Source: Artemia franciscana
Taxonomy: Eukaryota > Arthropoda > Branchiopoda > Anostraca > Artemiidae
Reading direction: 5' to 3'
NCBI RefSeq assembly: GCF_032884065.1
Contig: NC_088880.1
Span: 28,733,298-28,797,297, forward strand
Length of the DNA: 64,000 nt
Part shown: piece after piece, positions 34,655 to 46,615 of the stretch
Layout: each line of letters opens with the position of its first letter
Position numbering within the stretch: the first letter of the stretch is position 1
Position numbers and translations under genes: made by a program
The notes under the pieces: model-generated
What the model was told of the DNA's origin: nothing
The model's input: only the letters and a program-made list of their open reading frames with translations
Database searches by the model: none

Positions 34655-35002
34655 TATATATGGTACTGTGGATGTCCGAAATCTGGTTAATGTCGACATT
34701 CACTGTCGGAAGTTTAAAGTTCCTTTTTTCTGCTTGGATTCAATTAGCTTTGGGAATCAGCTTTTCCAGTCTTATGCAAGCTTTGATGGTAAAGTTAGTT
34801 TGGGTTATTTTATAAATCTCAGAAATGGGCTGATAATCTAACCCAACCTAATCTAGTCTGTCAACATCAAATAATGTATAAAAATGAAAAAGTTTACTGG
34901 AAACGCTGACTAAATCCAAGGAGGAAAAAAAAAACATATTTCGGATACTCACTGGTGAATTTTGACATTCACCAATTTCAGACATACACGGTAACATATA
35001 TA
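34655..35002. mobile_element. TA-flanked MITE, copy 2
   Basis: It shares ends (TATATATGGTACTGTGGATG and the complement of TATATATGTTACCGTGTATG) and core (GTTAATGTCGACATTCAC, TCTGCTTGGATTCAATT) with 22896-23294. It is about 50 bp shorter, lacking most of the TTAGG-like middle. Confidence 0.8.
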
Positions 35003-36110
35003 CAAAAACCTTTACCCATAGCTTGACTGAAAAAAGGCAATCCTAAATAGTAAAGCACTTGAGTGCTACTTATGCAAGCGATGTACAAAAGATTATTCAT
35101 GAAAGATCCAAAGCCGAACTGGCGAGCCATGACAATACAAAGAGAAAAAAAAGAATCTAAGGATAAAGAAACTTCAACTTCAACTTTATTAATATAAAAT
35201 AATCCGGGCTGCTGCCAGTAGTAGGAAAAGACAAATTAAAACGACGCGGATATTTCACCTGAATAGAACAAAGCGTCTTCAACGCTAAGAAGAAAGATAC
35301 AATCTAAAATAATCTAAAAAAACAAAAATTAAATCTAAAACTAAGAAGTAAAGATCATTATCTATATATACAGCTGATACTTCTGTGATTGAGCATCACA
35401 GAGGTTAGTTAGAGTTACTTCAATGAAAACACAGAAGAGCCTCGCCTGCAGATTATTCGTGAGCAGGAAATAGTTATTGTGATTTACTCTTTAGCTGTAG
35501 TAGGAAAAAAAAAAACAAAAAAACATCAAATTAGACCGGCACTGCCCAGGTTTTGCATTTTTTAGCCTGTTTTTTCTCCTCCTTTTTCGATGTCCCTTTT
35601 AATTTTTCTTACGTATTTTTTTATTGAGTTTTACCTCTTTTTATCTTTGAGCCATATTAAACTTAAGACCAGCAGAAATAAGACCAGAGTAAAAATTAAA
35701 CTGAATGTTCAAGCCAAACGTAAAATGAAAAAAAAAATAAAAAAAAATACTGCAAGCAAGAGTTTGGCTAACGCCCTTTTGCCCCTTCCCTAACCGTAGA
35801 AGCCTAAAGCTTCTGCGTCATTTGTATCTTGAGTACTATACTTTTGTTTTTCAGTTCATCGACGAAAAATAAATACAAAATCACAATAATAAACAAGATG
35901 ACTGGACAGAACTGATGAAAAAGAAAATGAGTATTTGATATATAATTTTATTAATTCTAGGAAACTTAGCAATTCAAAATTGTATCTCGCTGAAATTTCT
36001 TTTTTTTTATTTTTTAATGTAGTAAATATAAAAGAAAATTTTTACAATATATTTCATTCCAGTACAGTGGAAATGACGTAACAATTTTTAGACTTTTACG
36101 GTTGGGGAAC
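35003..36110. other. A/T-rich intronic DNA with LINE-tail-like traces
   Basis: 35170-35300 (TTATTAATATAAAATAATCC, then GGGCTGCTGCCAG) resembles LINE 3' ends. A hairpin, CTTCTGTGATTGAGCATCAC, lies near 35378-35405. The plus-strand 67-codon ORF at 35590 is lysine-rich because of A-runs and is not convincing. Confidence 0.4.
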
Positions 36111-36114
36111 GAGG

Positions 36115-36260
36115 AAAAGGGCAGTAGCCAAACTCCTGTTCCGATAAATAAAAGTTCAAATAGGAATAAAATAGACTTTTACAGTGATAAATTTCACAAA
36201 AATACTAGATATTTCAACCACATATGCAGTGACCGTCATCAGTAGTAATCCTGTTTGCAG
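36115..36260 (-). mobile_element. Jockey-like LINE 3' tail (reversed)
   Basis: On the minus strand the sequence runs ACTACTGATGACGGTCACTG, then CATATGTGGTTGAAATATCT, then AGTATTTTTGTG, then TTCCTATTTGAACTTTTATT. This corresponds in order to the 3' untranslated end of the LINE at 40.0-41.3 kb and to 56230-56380. Confidence 0.65.
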
Positions 36261-36264
36261 TAAC

Positions 36265-36565
36265 TTTGTTCGTTTTAAGTTTGACTTAAACATTCAATTT
36301 AATTTTTACTCGTTCTAAGATTTATTTATTTATCTATATTAGTACCCGCTATCTCTATGTTTTCTACGATCACTTATTTTAATTTCTGTTCGTTTTGGGT
36401 TTCGTTTATTCTTTAATAATAATTTTTGGTCGTTTTTAGTTTGAATTATTACAAGAATTTATTTCTGCTTGTCTTAGGTGTAATATCGTTCTTTACTTTT
36501 CTTTGAAAAACTTTTCTTTTGGAAATTCTTTTAAGAATTAATTTCTGTTCGTTTTTTACTGCCAA
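36265..36565. repeat. Degenerate repeat of TTTCTGTTCGTTTTAGGTTT
   Basis: Five or more variants of ATTTCTGTTCGTTTTGGGTT occur at spacings of 50-90 bp. They resemble one arm of the copy A-C hairpins (AATTTCTGCTCGTTTTAAGT). Confidence 0.5.
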
Positions 36566-36599
36566 AGTTAAGGTTAATATAATGAATATTTCTCCAGTA

Positions 36600-38950
36600 T
36601 TTTCATGTCTCAGGCGTGAAATATTAAAATGTCTAAAACTACTAATTCTAGTCAGTGACTTTTGATTTATTTCAAAACCCCCTCAACATTCCCATAAAAT
36701 TTTCAACTAAATGTCTTTAATCATTCCTGAGATATTTCAAATACGCCCTTTTGACAACCAAGATACGCCTAGTATCTTTTGACTGAGTATTCTGACCCTT
36801 AGTCACTCCTAAGATATTGCAGATATACTCTGCTGATAAGCTGGATATACATAGTGTCTTCTGATTTAGTTTAAAATCCCCCTGAGCAATCCCTGAACGT
36901 TCGAGCACTGTTTAGCATGCCCTGAAAATTTTAGCCATGAAAGTTTCAACTTAATGCCCTCAGCCGTTCCGGATAGATTGCTGATACATTATTTTGACAA
37001 TCAGCATGTACATAGTTTGTTTTGATTTTGTTCAACACCCCCTAAAATTCTATGAATGCAGTCACAAATAAATGTAGTACCAGCCACAGGTTGTCACAGT
37101 CAAACCAGTCTTATTTGCAGCCGCAGTAGTAGTAGTGGCCCTGAAATTTTCAAGTTAATACCCTCACCCGTTCCTAAGATATTGCAGATATGCCTTTTTG
37201 ATAACCTGTATGCAGATAATGTCTGTTAGTCTGTTCGGATGTACCCACGATCAGACCTTCCCCCACTCCCAACGACAAATCAATGACAGTGACTTATCAA
37301 TTTAAAAATAGATAAGTAGACTCCACTCCCCATGTTAAAAATAGACAAAATGGATAACTTTGATTCTTGCCCCGGGGGCTGTGGGGGCATGGCATCCGCA
37401 GGGACAAGGCTATTAGAACTAGCCACAATTTTGAATAAAATGCTTTTTTAATATTTCTATCAACGTAAAGGGGAGCATCTAAGAAGCCAAGAGGAGCAAG
37501 GGGGCTGGTTCGTCCCTATTCCTTTTTCAACTTCCCTCTAGACAAGATTCTGAAGTTCTAATTTAATACCCTTAGCTGTTCATGAAATATTTCTATTGTA
37601 CCCTTTTGACAGCCCTCCTCTATACAGTGCATCTTGGTTTTATTTGACATCCTTCTCAACACTTTCGAATGGTTTTACCTTACCACCTTTAGCCTTTTTA
37701 GAGACTCAGGATACACTTGCCCCCTCATTTATTAGCAAATGACTTATGTACCATCCAACACTTTCCCCTAGGGCTGTGGTTTTTTTCCTCCCTGGAAGCA
37801 TAGTCATTTGACTTTCCGACTATTTTGAGCAGGAGGGCTATTCCAAAATTTCGATCAAATGTCTTTGGGGACATTGCAGCTAAAAAGGGCAAGGGACGAG
37901 GGCTGGTTAGTCTCCCACCATTTTCCAACACTCCCCAACTTGCCCTAAGAGTTTACAATTAACATATTCAAGCGTTCTCAAGATATTGCAAACACACCCT
38001 TTTGAAAAGATACTCTAGTAAAAATGTGGTTTGACCTCAAACAATTTTCTATACAAATGATTCTTTCACTATCCGATTAAGAAATATGCGCTGATTCAAA
38101 TCCGAAAAGTTTGCCGCTCTAGCTCTTTCACAAACTTGATTTTTTTAGGCTGAGGTTGAGGGTGAATTTTTTAATGTAAAAAATGCCGTCCTGAAAAGAT
38201 AACTCCAATTTAGGAGTTTTATTTAACATCCCTAATACATCAGGGCATTACATCAACTTGGATTGATGTTGGAGAGGGTGAGGTAATCCGCCAGGCAAAT
38301 TTGAGGTACATAAAAGTCTGACTTTTTCGAAAATCGTCGTCGTCCGCGAATTTCGAAACCTAGAACCTCTACCCAACCTCACTCTCTCTCAAAGCTTGAA
38401 GTCCCAAACAATTCTTTTGACTTTAAACATTTAGTTTCATGTTCATCATTCATTCATCACGTTCATATCTAATCACATTTGCTGGTATTTACTGAATCAA
38501 TATTTTTTGCCTTAATCCCAAATTCAAACCTCAAAAAACTCAAATCTTTGAAAGAGCTAGAGCAGCAAACTTTTCTGATTCGGAGTCAGCACATATTTGT
38601 TGGTCGAGTAGTAAAAGAATCATTTGTATAGCCATTTGTTTGAGGTTGTCCCCTTTTTTCACAATTTTCCTAGACTAAAGGTATCTTTCGATTTAGTTAA
38701 AGATGCCTCTTAACTTTACCCTTTTTTCTGATTGTGTTCGTATACCATTTTCGAACACAATCAGAATCAAAATTCTCCCCCTTTTCCTAACGACAAGTGA
38801 TGCAATTAAAAAATTGCCAGAGACATAGTTACTAGACCTTTGTCTATTTTGAACTTATTCACTTTTTCAAATTTTGATCAGTGTTGATCAAAGGAGGGAT
38901 CTAGAATGGCCAATGGGCTTGTAGTCCATCAATCACTTTAAACCTCCCTT
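36600..38950. repeat. Old dispersed/tandem repeat field, first part
   Basis: A phrase of about 170 bp recurs many times with heavy drift: CAACTTAATGCCCTYAGCCG, then TTCCTAAGATATTGCAGATA, then CACCCTTTTGACAACC, then TACATAGTGTCTTTTGATTT, then AGTTTAAAATCCCCCTCAAC. A second phrase (GGCTATTCCAAAATTTTGATC, then GGGGACA...AGGGGGCTGGT) alternates with it. No coding signal is seen. Confidence 0.6.
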
Positions 38951-38956
38951 TTAACA

Positions 38957-39311
38957 CAGAGGCGCCATTTGGGGGGGAGGTCCAGATTTACCAGGGGGCC
39001 CAAGCTTCCACTGCAAAGGGCCCTTTGCCGGCCATAATAATCCGTTATGTCCAACATAATCCATTCTGTCCAATTGATTTGAAATTACTGCAAGCCTATT
39101 AACCAAAGAGCGTAATTACTTGACGACCCTTGGGGTAATTACGCTATTTGCTGTTAATCATTGTAAACTTCGAAAGTAGGTAAGATACATAATAAAATTC
39201 TCGAGTTCTGTCAAATGCCCATTTCCTAGATGATTACGCGACACGAAGTGAGTCGGGGGGCCAAGATGGAGTCCATGCCCACCCCAAGATTTGGTCCAAA
39301 TGGCGCCTCTG
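38957..39311. mobile_element. hAT-type MITE
   Basis: The ends are CAGAGGCGCCATTTGG on the left and CCAAATGGCGCCTCTG on the right, a near-perfect inverted pair with the CAG...CTG ends typical of hAT elements. The flanking octamers TTTTAACA and CATTAACA agree at 6 of 8 positions, compatible with an aged 8-bp target duplication. The 355-bp element has no transposase. It interrupts the old repeat field. Confidence 0.75.
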
Positions 39312-39960
39312 CATTAACATACCCTGTAACTTTCAACTTAATACCCCTTATAGACGGACTAGACTTTAATTTAAAAATTACTTTTACAGAATGGTTGCCG
39401 AATTTGAATTTCGTATCAAAACACCACTTATATACATATATTATTTCAATACATAATATTGAAATAATCCAGATTTCTTTAGATATCATTAATATGCCCT
39501 TTCTGACCACCTACATAGTGTATTTTGATTGTGTTCGGCATTCCTCTTCAAAGCTATCGAGGGTCATGTTATTCCCATAGGCATAAGTACTTGACCTTTA
39601 TACTATTTTGAACAAGATTGTTATTCCAAAATTTGGACTGAATGTTTTTGAGGAGAGGGCAGCTAAAGAAGATATTCGAGAGAGGCTGGCAGCCCTCCAG
39701 CCAGTTTATAATATTCCCCTCAACATGTCCTGAAAGTTTAAACCTAATTCCATCGGCCGTTCTTAAGATATTGCAGATGCACTTTTTATAAACAAGATGT
39801 ACATAGTGTTTCTTGATTTAGTTTAGGATACCCATCAATATTCTCCAAAGTTTCGACTTAATACCCTTGGTCTTTTCAGATACACCTTGAATCAAAACTT
39901 TCCCCTTTTCCTATTGATAAATCCTGAATGTAATGCATAAAAATATGCAGGTAATATTCC
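39312..39960. repeat. Old dispersed repeat field, second part
   Basis: This is the same phrases as 36600-38950 (CTTAATACCCTT, GTTCTTAAGATATTGCAGATG, ACATAGTGTTTCTTGATTTA). It continues directly the unit split by the hAT-type MITE. Confidence 0.55.
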
Positions 39961-40014
39961 TACTACAATTTTTATAGACATTACATGGTAATGGCATACC
40001 TAAAAAGCGAAATC

Positions 40015-41290
40015 AGTATGTCGATGTATACAATACTTCTTCCTCATTAATATCTATATCTCAGTTGGAGACCCACAAGGCTCTATTTTGGGTCCACTGT
40101 TATTTCTTATTTGTGTGAATAATATCAGTAACAGCATCAAAGATATTGGCCTTAACATGTCATTTGCCAACGCAATACCAGCAGTCTCGACTCTATATCT
40201 TAGATACTCAGGTTGGCATCAGCACCAAAGGGGCTTATCTAAAGGTTTTCAAGAAATAAATTGTCTATTAAATTGTGCGAAGACAAAATGCATTGTCTAC
40301 TCTCGTACTGGGAGAATAGCACCGGAAATTATGGCAATTAATATTCAGGGCTTGCCAGTAGAAACTGAAAGAGTTGATAATATCAATTATCTTGGAATAA
40401 TAATTGTTTTAAATTTATCATTTAAAAGTCATATAATTTATCTTCGAATAAAGCTGTCAAGAAATATTAGAATGATGAATCATCTGAAGTTTATCCTGCC
40501 GTTTTTAGCCCTGAAATCTCTTTAGCATTCACTAGTACATTCATATATAAATTACTGTCCTGTTATTTTTCGAATACTTTTAGTTATATTCTTCCCCTTC
40601 AGAGGCACCAAAATAAAGATAAGCGTATATTGAAAATTTTTCTCCCTAGCCTGTATTCTGACCCTTGTGAATCGCCAAGGTGTATCAAATTTTAAATATC
40701 CTTCTCTCCATTCTGTTCTTTATATAATAAAACATGTTCAACGTCTTTTGCCTGATTATTTGCATAATATATTTTTCAGGATGGTAATGAGGTTTTATAT
40801 GCTTAATTTGACCCGTGGCAGTTCTGTAGTTTGTCAGACTTTAATAAAATCTGAAAGGTCATATTATTCACCACGGCATAGCATTATACATAACTGGAAC
40901 CAATTTCATAGTTTTGTAGATTTGAATAAATCCCTGGTTAATAATAAAATTAGATTAAAGAATCGTTTAATTAGTAACTATTAATTTAGTTTAAATTCTG
41001 GGATGAAGGCTCCTCATTTTATTTATTTTTATTTGGTTACTTTGAATTTATTTGTATTTCTGATGCAACATCTTAAATTAGGTATATAAAAAATCTAGTG
41101 AATAATCCGAAAGTTCATTAATTTGTGGATGACCCAAAAGTCAATCATTTTATTTTGTATAAATATGTTAGTTTCAATTTGAACTTTAGTATTTCTACTG
41201 ATGACGAGTGCTGTATATGTGATCGAAATAGCTAGTCTTTTGTACCTTTTTTCATTGTCTAAATAAATGTATTTATTCCCATTTGAACGT
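40015..41290 (+). pseudogene. Jockey-like LINE fragment (RT 3' half, C-terminus, 3' tail)
   Basis: The fragment begins within RT motif B (VGDPQGSILGPLLFLICVNN, about 40060-40120). Motif C is destroyed (SFANAIPAVS instead of FADD). NCLLNCAKTKCIVYSR and VDNINYLGIIIVLNLSFKSH follow (to 40525). A C-terminal part is at 40667-40984 (LPDYLHNIFF...YYSPRHSIIHNWNQF). The 3' tail includes CTGATGACGAGTGCTGTATA and TGTGATCGAAATAGCTAGTC at 41199-41240, then AATAAA at 41264. It is 5'-truncated and frame-broken. Confidence 0.8.
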
Positions 41291-41299
41291 TTATTCGTT

Positions 41300-43260
41300 T
41301 GGAGTTTTGATTTTTGTTACCATGCGGGCCATCTTTTTATCCCGGTATTTGAAGATCAAATGATAGTATTTTTTGAGGAGAGGGGGGCAAGGCACACAAA
41401 AAAGGCAAGGAGAGGGGGGTGGTTGTCCTCCCATCTCTCATAAACATTCCTTCAGCATACCTTGAAATTTCAACCAAAAATCCTCAGCCACTCCTTAGAT
41501 TTTGCTGATATTCCCTTTTTACAACCAGCAAGGACAAAGTGTGTTTTGATTGTGTTTTGCATCCTTCTCAATCTTTCCTTTAGGTTTCACCATGATACCC
41601 TAAGCTTGTTTAGAGAACCAGGATCAAGTATACCCTATTTTCTTGATAAAAAAAAACCTTATAGATTAACAATGGGCAACTTGCATACAGCCCTTGTACC
41701 AGGGGCTGGGAGAAGTTGTCAATCCTGGGTTCATAGTTATTTTATCTTTAGATTATTTCGAAAAGAATGGCTATCTCAAAAATTTGATGGGATGCATTTG
41801 GTGAAAAAACACACGGCGTGCAGGAGATGGGGGTTGCAGTTGCTCTCTGATCACACTTGACTCTTAAAAGGGAATTAAAACTTTCAATTTTCTATCGAAT
41901 GAGCCTCCTCCAAATTTTACCTTTCATAAAAACCTTATGTGTCAATAATAGGCAACTTGCACAACTTACAACCCTTGCCTATGTACAGTTAGGCACAGTT
42001 ATTTTACCTTTGTAAAAATTTGAACAAAATGGCTGTCTCAAAATTTTGATCATAAGCATTTGGGGAAAAATGGCATGGGCAGAGGGGCTAGTTGCCCTCC
42101 AATCACTCTTGATTCCAAAAAAAGCCACTAGAACTTCTAATTTCCAATCGAATGGGCCCCCTCGATGGTTTATAGACCACCCCTTCCATATGAAGTGCCC
42201 CTAGAAAAAAGTAGCAAAACATTGAACACTTATGACTTCAACAACAATGCTGATATTATTGGTCGTTAAAGATGTTTTCTCCAACTTCGTGGAAGTAGCC
42301 TATATTCCTGAGTTCAGGTATATACTAAAGGGCATACACTCGTAAGCTGGGCCTGTAGACCCTTAATTATTTATAAGATAAATGCCCTTTTCTTCTTTTT
42401 CAAATTTCCACTGATATGGAATAAGAAGTACTTTCAAAGAACTAATAAACTTTTGTATAAAGAATGAGGGGTCCAGGATGGACAGGCTGTCTAACTTGAT
42501 CTAGTTGTTTCCCAAGAATTGGCAAAGAACCTTATATTTTCCCTCTTTAAAATATTGTAGCTTTTTTTTTGCCTCAGCCAAGTTTGATCCGTTATTTTTT
42601 TGTGTACATGCTCGTTTGCATTTCATATCCTTTCCTGTTTTTTTTGTTCTTACTCACCATATATTTTTTTGATGTAAGTGGGTAATCCATAATTGTTAAG
42701 TTATTAGAGCAACTAAATCTGTTAAACGAAAAATTGGCAAAATTTCCTTTAAGAATTTCGTTTTCATCAACGATGATGTCAATTCACAAAATTTATTTTT
42801 CACAATCTAGAAGGGGGCAAACATTGTCATCTTTCTCAATGAAAATTCCACAAGGCATTTTTCAAAATGTAGGGGGGCATATCCTCCTCTCCCATTGACA
42901 AAAATATTCATCAAAACAAAGAATGAGTAACCTAGATAGTACCTCTGAAAGTAGTTGTTAAAGCAAAATGTTCCTTGAAGTGCCTGTCGGGAGCATGTTC
43001 CTTGAAGTCAAGAATCATTTTCAGGAAAGTATTTACATTGGCAAATATTGTTCATAGGAAATCTCCCTACTCTAACATTTACTGAAGTGATTAACCACAT
43101 GTAGCACTTGATGAGAAGATGATGAGATATTCTTTTTTCTCAGAACGTATGCTTTAAAAACACAATAATAATAAAAAAAAAGAAGAAAAAAAATGAGCTA
43201 TAAAGCTGCCTATTGCTGACTGTTGTGTAAAGTTGACTTTATATATGCTATCTATTGCCA
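41300..43260. repeat. Old dispersed repeats and unassigned DNA
   Basis: 41330-42200 again carries the dispersed phrases (ACCCTGCAACTTGC, AAAATGGCTGTCTCAAAATT, TAGTTGCCCTCCAATCACTC, TTTCCAATCGAATG). From 42250 to 43260 nothing is recognised. Confidence 0.5.
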
Positions 43261-43313
43261 CTTCTTAATCAGAAGTAGCCTACATGGTGGTTGATCACAA
43301 ACAACTTACTCAC

Positions 43314-43490
43314 AGATGAAAAAGTCTGGGAACTTTCCTGGTGTTTTGGGTATAATCTGCACTCCCCAATCAAGTTGAAAACAGAATAAGAGTAGCTTCT
43401 ATCTTCAGCATAATGGTCGGAAAAATCTGCAATTGTCTCAACAAACTGTGTCTTTGTTTCCATCCTTGGTTGCACATTAGACCTCTTTTC
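43314..43490 (-). CDS. FBXL4: FBXL4-like gene, most 5' recognisable exon (N-terminal region)
   Basis: This is a 59-codon open exon read on the minus strand. It contains VETIADFSDHYAEDRSYSYS followed by VFNLIGECRLYP. That resembles, from memory, the segment of animal FBXL4 ahead of the discoidin-like domain (a DFSSHY motif, then a MWNLAG-type motif). The proposed acceptor is AAAAG at 43491-43492 behind a T-tract. The proposed donor is GTGAGT starting at 43313, phase 0. A second possible donor (GTAAGT) lies three bases further on but would break the frame with the next exon. An in-frame TAA just upstream shows that the coding start lies in an unseen exon, unless an internal Met (METKTQ) is used. 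FBXL4 is a mitochondrial outer-membrane F-box protein. Its SCF complex restrains BNIP3/NIX-driven mitophagy (known for the mammalian protein). The exon identity is good. The upper border is less certain. Confidence 0.72.
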
Positions 43491-43499
43491 CTTTTAAAA

Positions 43500-45900
43500 A
43501 AAAAAGCTGATGAAGATACTCTTCACAGCTAACCTGCACTGGTCCTAGTCAAGAGTGCATACAGAATATATTAAGGGGAATCCAAGGATCAATCCAGGGA
43601 TATCAGACCTGCTCCAAGTGGTTTGTCGTTTCTAGTAGTATATGCGAGTCACTTATCCTAAATTTTTGCACTTTAGAGTGCTTTTCCCAAAATGCTACAG
43701 TGGGAGAGTCTCGGGTGAATGGAAGAAATCACTCCTGTTGTAAAGGCGTTTTTGTAGCTTCTACTGAAAATCTGATGAAGTAAATAATGGGTATACATAA
43801 TATTGATTAATAAAAATGACAGAAAGGGTCATTGTAAATTACAGAAACCTGGTCATAGCACCCATGGTCTCAAATTTTGACAAAACTTCAGAGGCTTAGC
43901 CCTATCATGAATATAACCAACAATATTTTCTCTCTTTTGGATACCTTTCTTGAGCTTTGGTTTATGGCCATCTGAGACTTCAGAAATTTAGTCTGTTTTA
44001 TAATGACAAATGTGTCTGTCTCTCTGGATAATAATTTAATAATTGGTACCTCTGTACTTACAGATAAATCTTAATGGCAATCATTGTTATTTTTTAAACA
44101 GAAAGGATTGTAAAAAAGAAGAAAAATCTTCTGAATACGCTTAGAAGGCTAAAAACAAATTTAGCAATATTAAGACAAAAATTATTCTCTGACAACGTGT
44201 TCCTTAATTACTGGTGGGTCCAACAAACACAGAAACAACCACAAAAGTATTAAGTTCCATAGACATGATTACATGAAACAAAGCTGCTTTATCTTTGTCA
44301 CTGTTGAAGAAAACCTTGATTATTTTTAGCATTTTTGAAACTGACATTAGGCTAAGGTTATGTTTCATTAAAAAAAAATTCCAGTTTTGTTGCTGAATTT
44401 TGGCAAATAGGGTAAAAAGGTGAAAGTTTTCTTTTTACCCTCAATAGAAATACTTTTGATGCCTGATTTGCCCCCCCCCCCCTCTATATTTTGAAAAGTT
44501 CTTTTTTTTATTCTCATTGAAAAATGCTCTTTTGACGTCTTCAGGCATTGGAAAACCCCTTTTTTAAATAAAAAAAAATATAGGTAGTTGCCAATAATTA
44601 TAAGCTGCTACACAATAATGTAGGCTATTTATGTGCTTTGGAATATTTTGCTGATTGGTTTAGGTATTTTCTTTACAATTTTTTTTTTGATGTTTTAAAG
44701 AAATTTTTTTCAAGTTATTACAGTTTCCTTTGTAGTTTTTACTTGTATTTTAGTTTTTTTCTTTTGTTTGTGGTTACTTACATAAGTAAGCCTTAGGTTG
44801 TAGTTGGAGCATCAAAGAGTCAGGATCCTATTTACTGCTGCATCTAGATATAACAAAATAACTCACTATTTTTGTATCAATATTTTTGTACCATTTTAAT
44901 TTAAAAAGATTTATTACAACCTTAACCCTCATCAGATTTTCCATTAAATTTGCTACCATTTTTACTACCTCCCTAGTTTCCTTTAAATTACAGGTATTTC
45001 TTTGTTCGTAAGTTTATCGAAGTAACCTATTATGGGCCCCCCTAAAGAAAATCCAGGATCCACCCCTGCATAAGGAGCTTTAAAATTAATTACCTAAGTG
45101 AATAAAAGTAAGTTAAAAACTTGTTATTGTGAAGTACAACTATAAATTGATGGTACACTCATTATGATACTTATTTGTATGAACATTAAGTATAGTATAT
45201 ATCTTATTGAACCTAATCACCTTGAAATATCGGCTTCATAAAAAAACTATAACAAATAAAAAATAAAACAAATAAACAAGAGAAATAAATTCAAATTCAT
45301 ATTATACACAGATGTATATATAATGTACTAAATACCCAGTAATGTAACTAGCATAGATTCTGCTTGGGGTCAACTCCAAAAGTAATGCCCCTTTTTCTCA
45401 TTCTAATGAATACCCACCTTCCTGAGAAAAAGAAACAAAGTAGATGCAACTAGTGCTTCTCATGCAAAAAAGTGTTTTTGCAACCTAAAAATGCTCCCTT
45501 TTATTTTAGCATGTCATCTTCTGAAATTTTATTGCACTACTTTATTTGTATAGCATACTCTTTCCAAATATGATAATCACTTCATTGGCAAATTCCATTT
45601 CAAGCCCTTAAAGGTAACTTATGTTTGTAGCCAAACATTTAAGTAACCATTACTAAAAATGGGCTTCAGAAGTAGTTAAAACCATACCATTCATTTATAA
45701 ATCAATCATTCGAAAGTAATATATTCCAAAGGCACTGACTTGTAACAATATAATTCCATAATAATGAATATATAAATGTTATTCTAAAATTTCATATGTT
45801 TTTCTGATATCAGTATAATAGGGTGTGTTTTTTGAGTAATAAAGTTTGAAGTAACCTAACAATAGCAAAAAGAAACAGTAAGTGGTGTCAGTGCATAAAT
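43500..45900. other. No gene recognised
   Basis: This stretch lies upstream of the first recognised FBXL4 exon. I looked for a start-codon exon with a donor on the minus strand and could not single one out. There are T-rich and C-rich runs (44470-44482) and a fragment, TCCAGGATCCACCCCTGCAT (45051), that looks like the end of an old DNA transposon. Confidence 0.45.
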
Positions 45901-45903
45901 AGG

Positions 45904-46249
45904 CCTGTTGAGAGAGAAACATGTTAAGAAAATAATTCTTACTTCAGAATATGTGGAAATATTGTAGTTAACTATTCCTGAGAACACTTCACTTTACCCC
46001 CAGCCTCCCAATACATTTTCTATTTTCTGATTTTGTCAATGTTGCTTCAACTTATGAGTATTAAGTTGAAGCAAAAAAGAGATGTAAGGCAAAATGCAAG
46101 TGGATTAAATAATTTGAATTATTTACTTGCACATTAGTGGAGGAGTAGAGTGAACTAAAGTGCTTTAAAGAATGATTAACAATTAATTTTTCTGCATATT
46201 ATGAAGCACAAGTAAGAATTATTTTCTTAACACGCTTTCTTCTCAACAG
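45904..46249. mobile_element. Foldback MITE with long imperfect terminal repeats
   Basis: The left end CTGTTGAGAGAGAAACATGT TAAGAAAATAATTCTTAC pairs with the right end, GTAAGAATTATTTTCTTAAC to CTCAACAG. Pairing continues loosely for about 100 bp inward. The centre contains another hairpin (GTTGCTTCAACTTA / TTAAGTTGAAGCAA). No ORF or clear target duplication is seen. Confidence 0.75.
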
Positions 46250-46615
46250 TATATATATAAATGGAAATGAACAGAAGAGGGCATAGAGGAATATCAATGT
46301 GGTCCTGAAAATATGTAAAATATCAGCATGGTTGTTAATCAAATCAATGGTTACACATCTATTGTATGGTATTTCTAAGTACCTTTTTTCATAATTACAA
46401 TAAGTGAATTGTAAGTTTTAAACTGATTTTTTAACCTTAAATCACAGCTTAAAAACTATATGCAATGTTGCCACTTACTTAAACATCAACCCCTGATCAT
46501 TATCTGCTTGCTACCTGCTAGCTTATTGCATAGTGTTATATATTCCTTTGCTTTTTTAATCATTGATTTACTTTATTAGTGTTAGGGCATCCTAAATAAA
46601 GAAGAATCAGAAGAA

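Noticed and set aside
35590..35793. 67-codon lysine-rich ORF with a hydrophobic start, resembling a small secreted peptide
   Set aside because: The lysines come from A-runs in a low-complexity stretch. There is no splice or homologous support.
36600..39960. Regularly recurring phrases considered as a CRISPR array
   Set aside because: Units are long, strongly diverged and without constant spacers, and the genome is eukaryotic.
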